Assembly (NCBI GenBank): GCA_026874595.1
Contig: CM049319.1
Coordinates: forward strand, 40,185,473 to 40,249,472
DNA from: Sipunculus nudus
Lineage: Eukaryota; Annelida; Sipuncula; Golfingiida; Sipunculidae
Direction: 5' to 3'
Length of the DNA: 64,000 nucleotides
This document shows positions 62,101 through 64,000 of the stretch, one piece after another (position 1 is the stretch's first letter; each line of letters opens with the position of its first letter). Both the position numbers and the translations under genes were made by a program. The notes beneath the pieces are model-generated. The model was not told the DNA's origin, searched no databases, and saw nothing but the letters and a program-made list of their open reading frames with translations.

Positions 62101-64000
62101 ACTCCAAGATGCCAGCACTGTCGTCGTCGTCGTCGTCATTGGCAGAACCATCAGGGAGTAAGCTTTGCTGTGACTGTCGTCGTCGGCAGTGCTGCCGCCA
62201 CAAACTACTCCACGAGGCCAGCACTGTTGTCGTCGTCGTCGTTGTCATTGGCAGAACCATCAGGGAGGCAGCTTTGCTGTGACTGTCGTCGTCGGCAGTG
62301 CTGCCGCCACAAACTACTCCAAGAGGCCAGCACTGTTGTCGTCGTCGTCATTGGCAGAACCATCAGGGAGTAAGCTTTGCTCTGACTGTCGTCGTCGGCA
62401 GTGCTGCCGCCACAAACTACTCCAAGAGGCCAGCACTGTCGTCGTCGTCGTCATTTGCAGAACCAAGAGGGAGGCAGCTTTGCTGTGACTGTCGTCGTCG
62501 TCAGTGCTGCTGCCACAAACTACTCCAAGAAGCCAGCACTGTCGTCGTCGTCGTCATTGGCAGAACCATCAGGGAGTAAGCTTTGCTGAGACTGTCGTCG
62601 TCGGCAGTGCTGCCGCCACAAACTACTCCAAGAAGCCAGCACTGTCGTCGTCGTCGTCGTCATTGGCAGAACCAAGAGGAAGGCAGCTTTGCTGTGACTG
62701 TCGTCGTCGGCAGTGCTGCCGCCACAAACTACTCCAAGAGGCCAGCACCGTCGTCGTCGTCGTCATTGGCAGAACCATCAGGGAGTAAGCTTTGCTCTGA
62801 CTGTCGTCGTCGGCAGTGCTGCCGCCACAAACTACTCCAAGAAGCCAGCACTGTCCTCGTCGTCGTCGTCATTGGCAGAACCATCAGGGAATAAGCTTTG
62901 CTGTGACTGTCGTCGTCGGCAGTGCTGCCGCCACAAACTACTCCAAGAGGCCAGCACTGTCGTCATCGTCGTCGTCATTGGCAGAACCAAGAGGGAGGCA
63001 GCTTTGCTGTGACTGTCGTCGTCAGCAGTGCTGCTGCCACAAACTACTCCAAGAAGCCAGCACTGTCGTCATCGTCGTCGTCATTGGCAGAACCATCAGG
63101 GAGTAAGCTTTGCTGTGACTGTCGTCGTCGGCAGTGCTGCCGCCACAAACTTCTCCAAGAGGCCAGCACTGTCGTCGTTGTCGTCATTGGCAGAACCAAG
63201 AGGAAGGCAGCTTTGCTGTGACTGTCGTCGTCGGCAGTGCTGCCGCCACAAACTACTCCAAGAGGCCAGCACTGTTGTCGTCGTCGTCATTGGCAGAACC
63301 ATCAGGGAGTAAGCTTTGCTCTGACTGTCGTCGTCGGCAGTGCTGCCGCCACAAACTACTCCAAGAGGCCAGCACTGTTGTCGTCGTCGTCATTGGCAGA
63401 ACCATCAGGGAGTAAGCTTTGCTCTGACTGTCGTCGTCGGCAGTGCTGCCGCCACAAACTACTCCAAGAAGCCAGCACTGTCGTCATCGTCGTCGTCATT
63501 GACAGAACCAAGAGGGAGGCAGCTTTGCTGTGACTGTCGTCGTCAGCAGTGCTGCTGCCACAAACTACTCCAAGAAGCCAGCACTGTCGTCATCGTCGTC
63601 GTCATTGGCAGAACCATCAGGGAGTAAGCTTTGCTGTGACTGTCGTCGTCGGCAGTGCTGCCGCCACAAACTACTCCAAGAGGCCAGCACTGTTGTCGTC
63701 GTCGTCGTCGTCATTGGCAGAACCATCAGGGAGGCAGCTTTGCTGTGACTGTCGTCGTCGGCAGTGCTGCCGCCACAAACTACTCCAAGAGGCCAGCACT
63801 GTTGTCGTCGTCGTCATTGGCAGAACCATCAGGGAGTAAGCTTTGCTCTGACTGTCGTCGTCGGCAGTGCTGCCGCCACAAACTACTCCAAGAGGCCAGC
63901 ACTGTCGTCGTCGTCGTCATTTGCAGAACCAAGAGGGAGGCAGCTTTGCTGTGACTGTCGTCGTCGTCAGTGCTGCTGCCACAAACTACTCCAAGAAGCC

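Larger units (their letters stand above)
48455..64000 (+). repeat. Satellite array 1b, 103/106/109-bp unit, continuing beyond the window
   Basis: About 148 units, the reverse complement of array 1a: GGCAGCTTTGCTGTGACTGT, CGTCGTCGGCAGTGCTGCCG, CCACAAACTACTCCAAGAGG, CCAGCACTGTCGTCGTC and CATTGGCAGAACCATCAGGG. Sub-variants alternate (GGGAGTAAGC or GGGAGGCAGC; AACCATCAGG, AACCAAGAGG or AACCAACAGG). The left border at about 48,460 is abrupt and mid-unit, without degraded units. CAGTGCTG and CAGCACTG inside each unit form a small inverted repeat with a 24-bp spacer. Confidence 0.96.

Noticed and set aside
48447-63954. Over a hundred overlapping open frames of 60-111 codons with Pro/Arg/Ser/Cys/Val-rich translations
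   Set aside because: They are the same satellite unit read in successive frames, with no unique sequence, no splice borders and constant drift; an artefact of unit length and few stops.
1-64000. tRNA and rRNA genes
   Set aside because: I looked for GGTTCGANTCC-type B boxes and known snRNA/rRNA starts; the only near match (GGGTTCGAAATAG near 30,640) lies in a worn short tandem repeat without a cloverleaf.

Overview
This is animal nuclear DNA: intron-rich, AT-rich and dense in repeats, with no bacterial-type gene organisation. One gene is recognised with confidence, PXMP4 (peroxisomal membrane protein 4 / PMP24), on the minus strand. The mix of repeats (short (GGAC)n-bearing dispersed elements ending in a hairpin, palindrome-bearing GGTGGCGCCACC repeats, a Tx1/L1-type LINE, a Tigger-type transposon and long satellite arrays) suggests a marine invertebrate, perhaps a mollusc. 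That taxonomic guess is an inference and is weak.

Layout. 1-21,026 (minus) holds PXMP4: four coding exons at 20,932-21,026, 16,625-16,687, 15,882-16,080 and 1-212, the last running off the left edge. All junctions have GT/AG borders and consistent phases (2, 2, 0). Intron 3 (15.7 kb) contains a nearly full-length LINE (9,305-14,227, 11-bp target duplication, same strand as the gene), an older LINE ruin (about 4,020-6,065), and copies of four dispersed repeat families that I label A-D. Intron 1 carries an internally deleted Tigger/pogo-like element (17,571-19,009) with TA target duplications, an AT palindrome, and a near-perfect 42-bp-arm palindrome at 20,180-20,264.

21.1-33.1 kb is again repeat-rich, but it holds two well-bordered minus-strand exons (29,651-29,761 and 26,043-26,333) of a probable multi-copy-type gene, each with an in-frame stop. 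To their right lie a possible first exon with a consensus donor (about 32,767-32,840) and a TCTCGCGAGA palindrome with a YY1-like site. This gene-like set lies between inverted termini beginning CACTGTAAAACCTG at 22,276 and 33,051, each next to TA. It could be one 10.8-kb transposon carrying a gene, or two separate elements. 33.1-36.7 kb is mostly unique DNA with one convincing cysteine-rich exon (35,193-35,295, minus) and a cluster of promoter-like motifs.

36.9 kb to the end is satellite DNA: a 103/106/109-bp CpG-rich repeat in one orientation (36.9-41.3 kb), a 7-kb array of a different, roughly 41-bp AT-rich repeat (41.3-48.4 kb), then the first repeat again in the opposite orientation (48.46-64.0 kb, running off the right edge). 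All three arrays show higher-order duplications. The many 60-140-codon open frames there come from a unit length of 1 modulo 3 with few stops; I do not regard them as genes.
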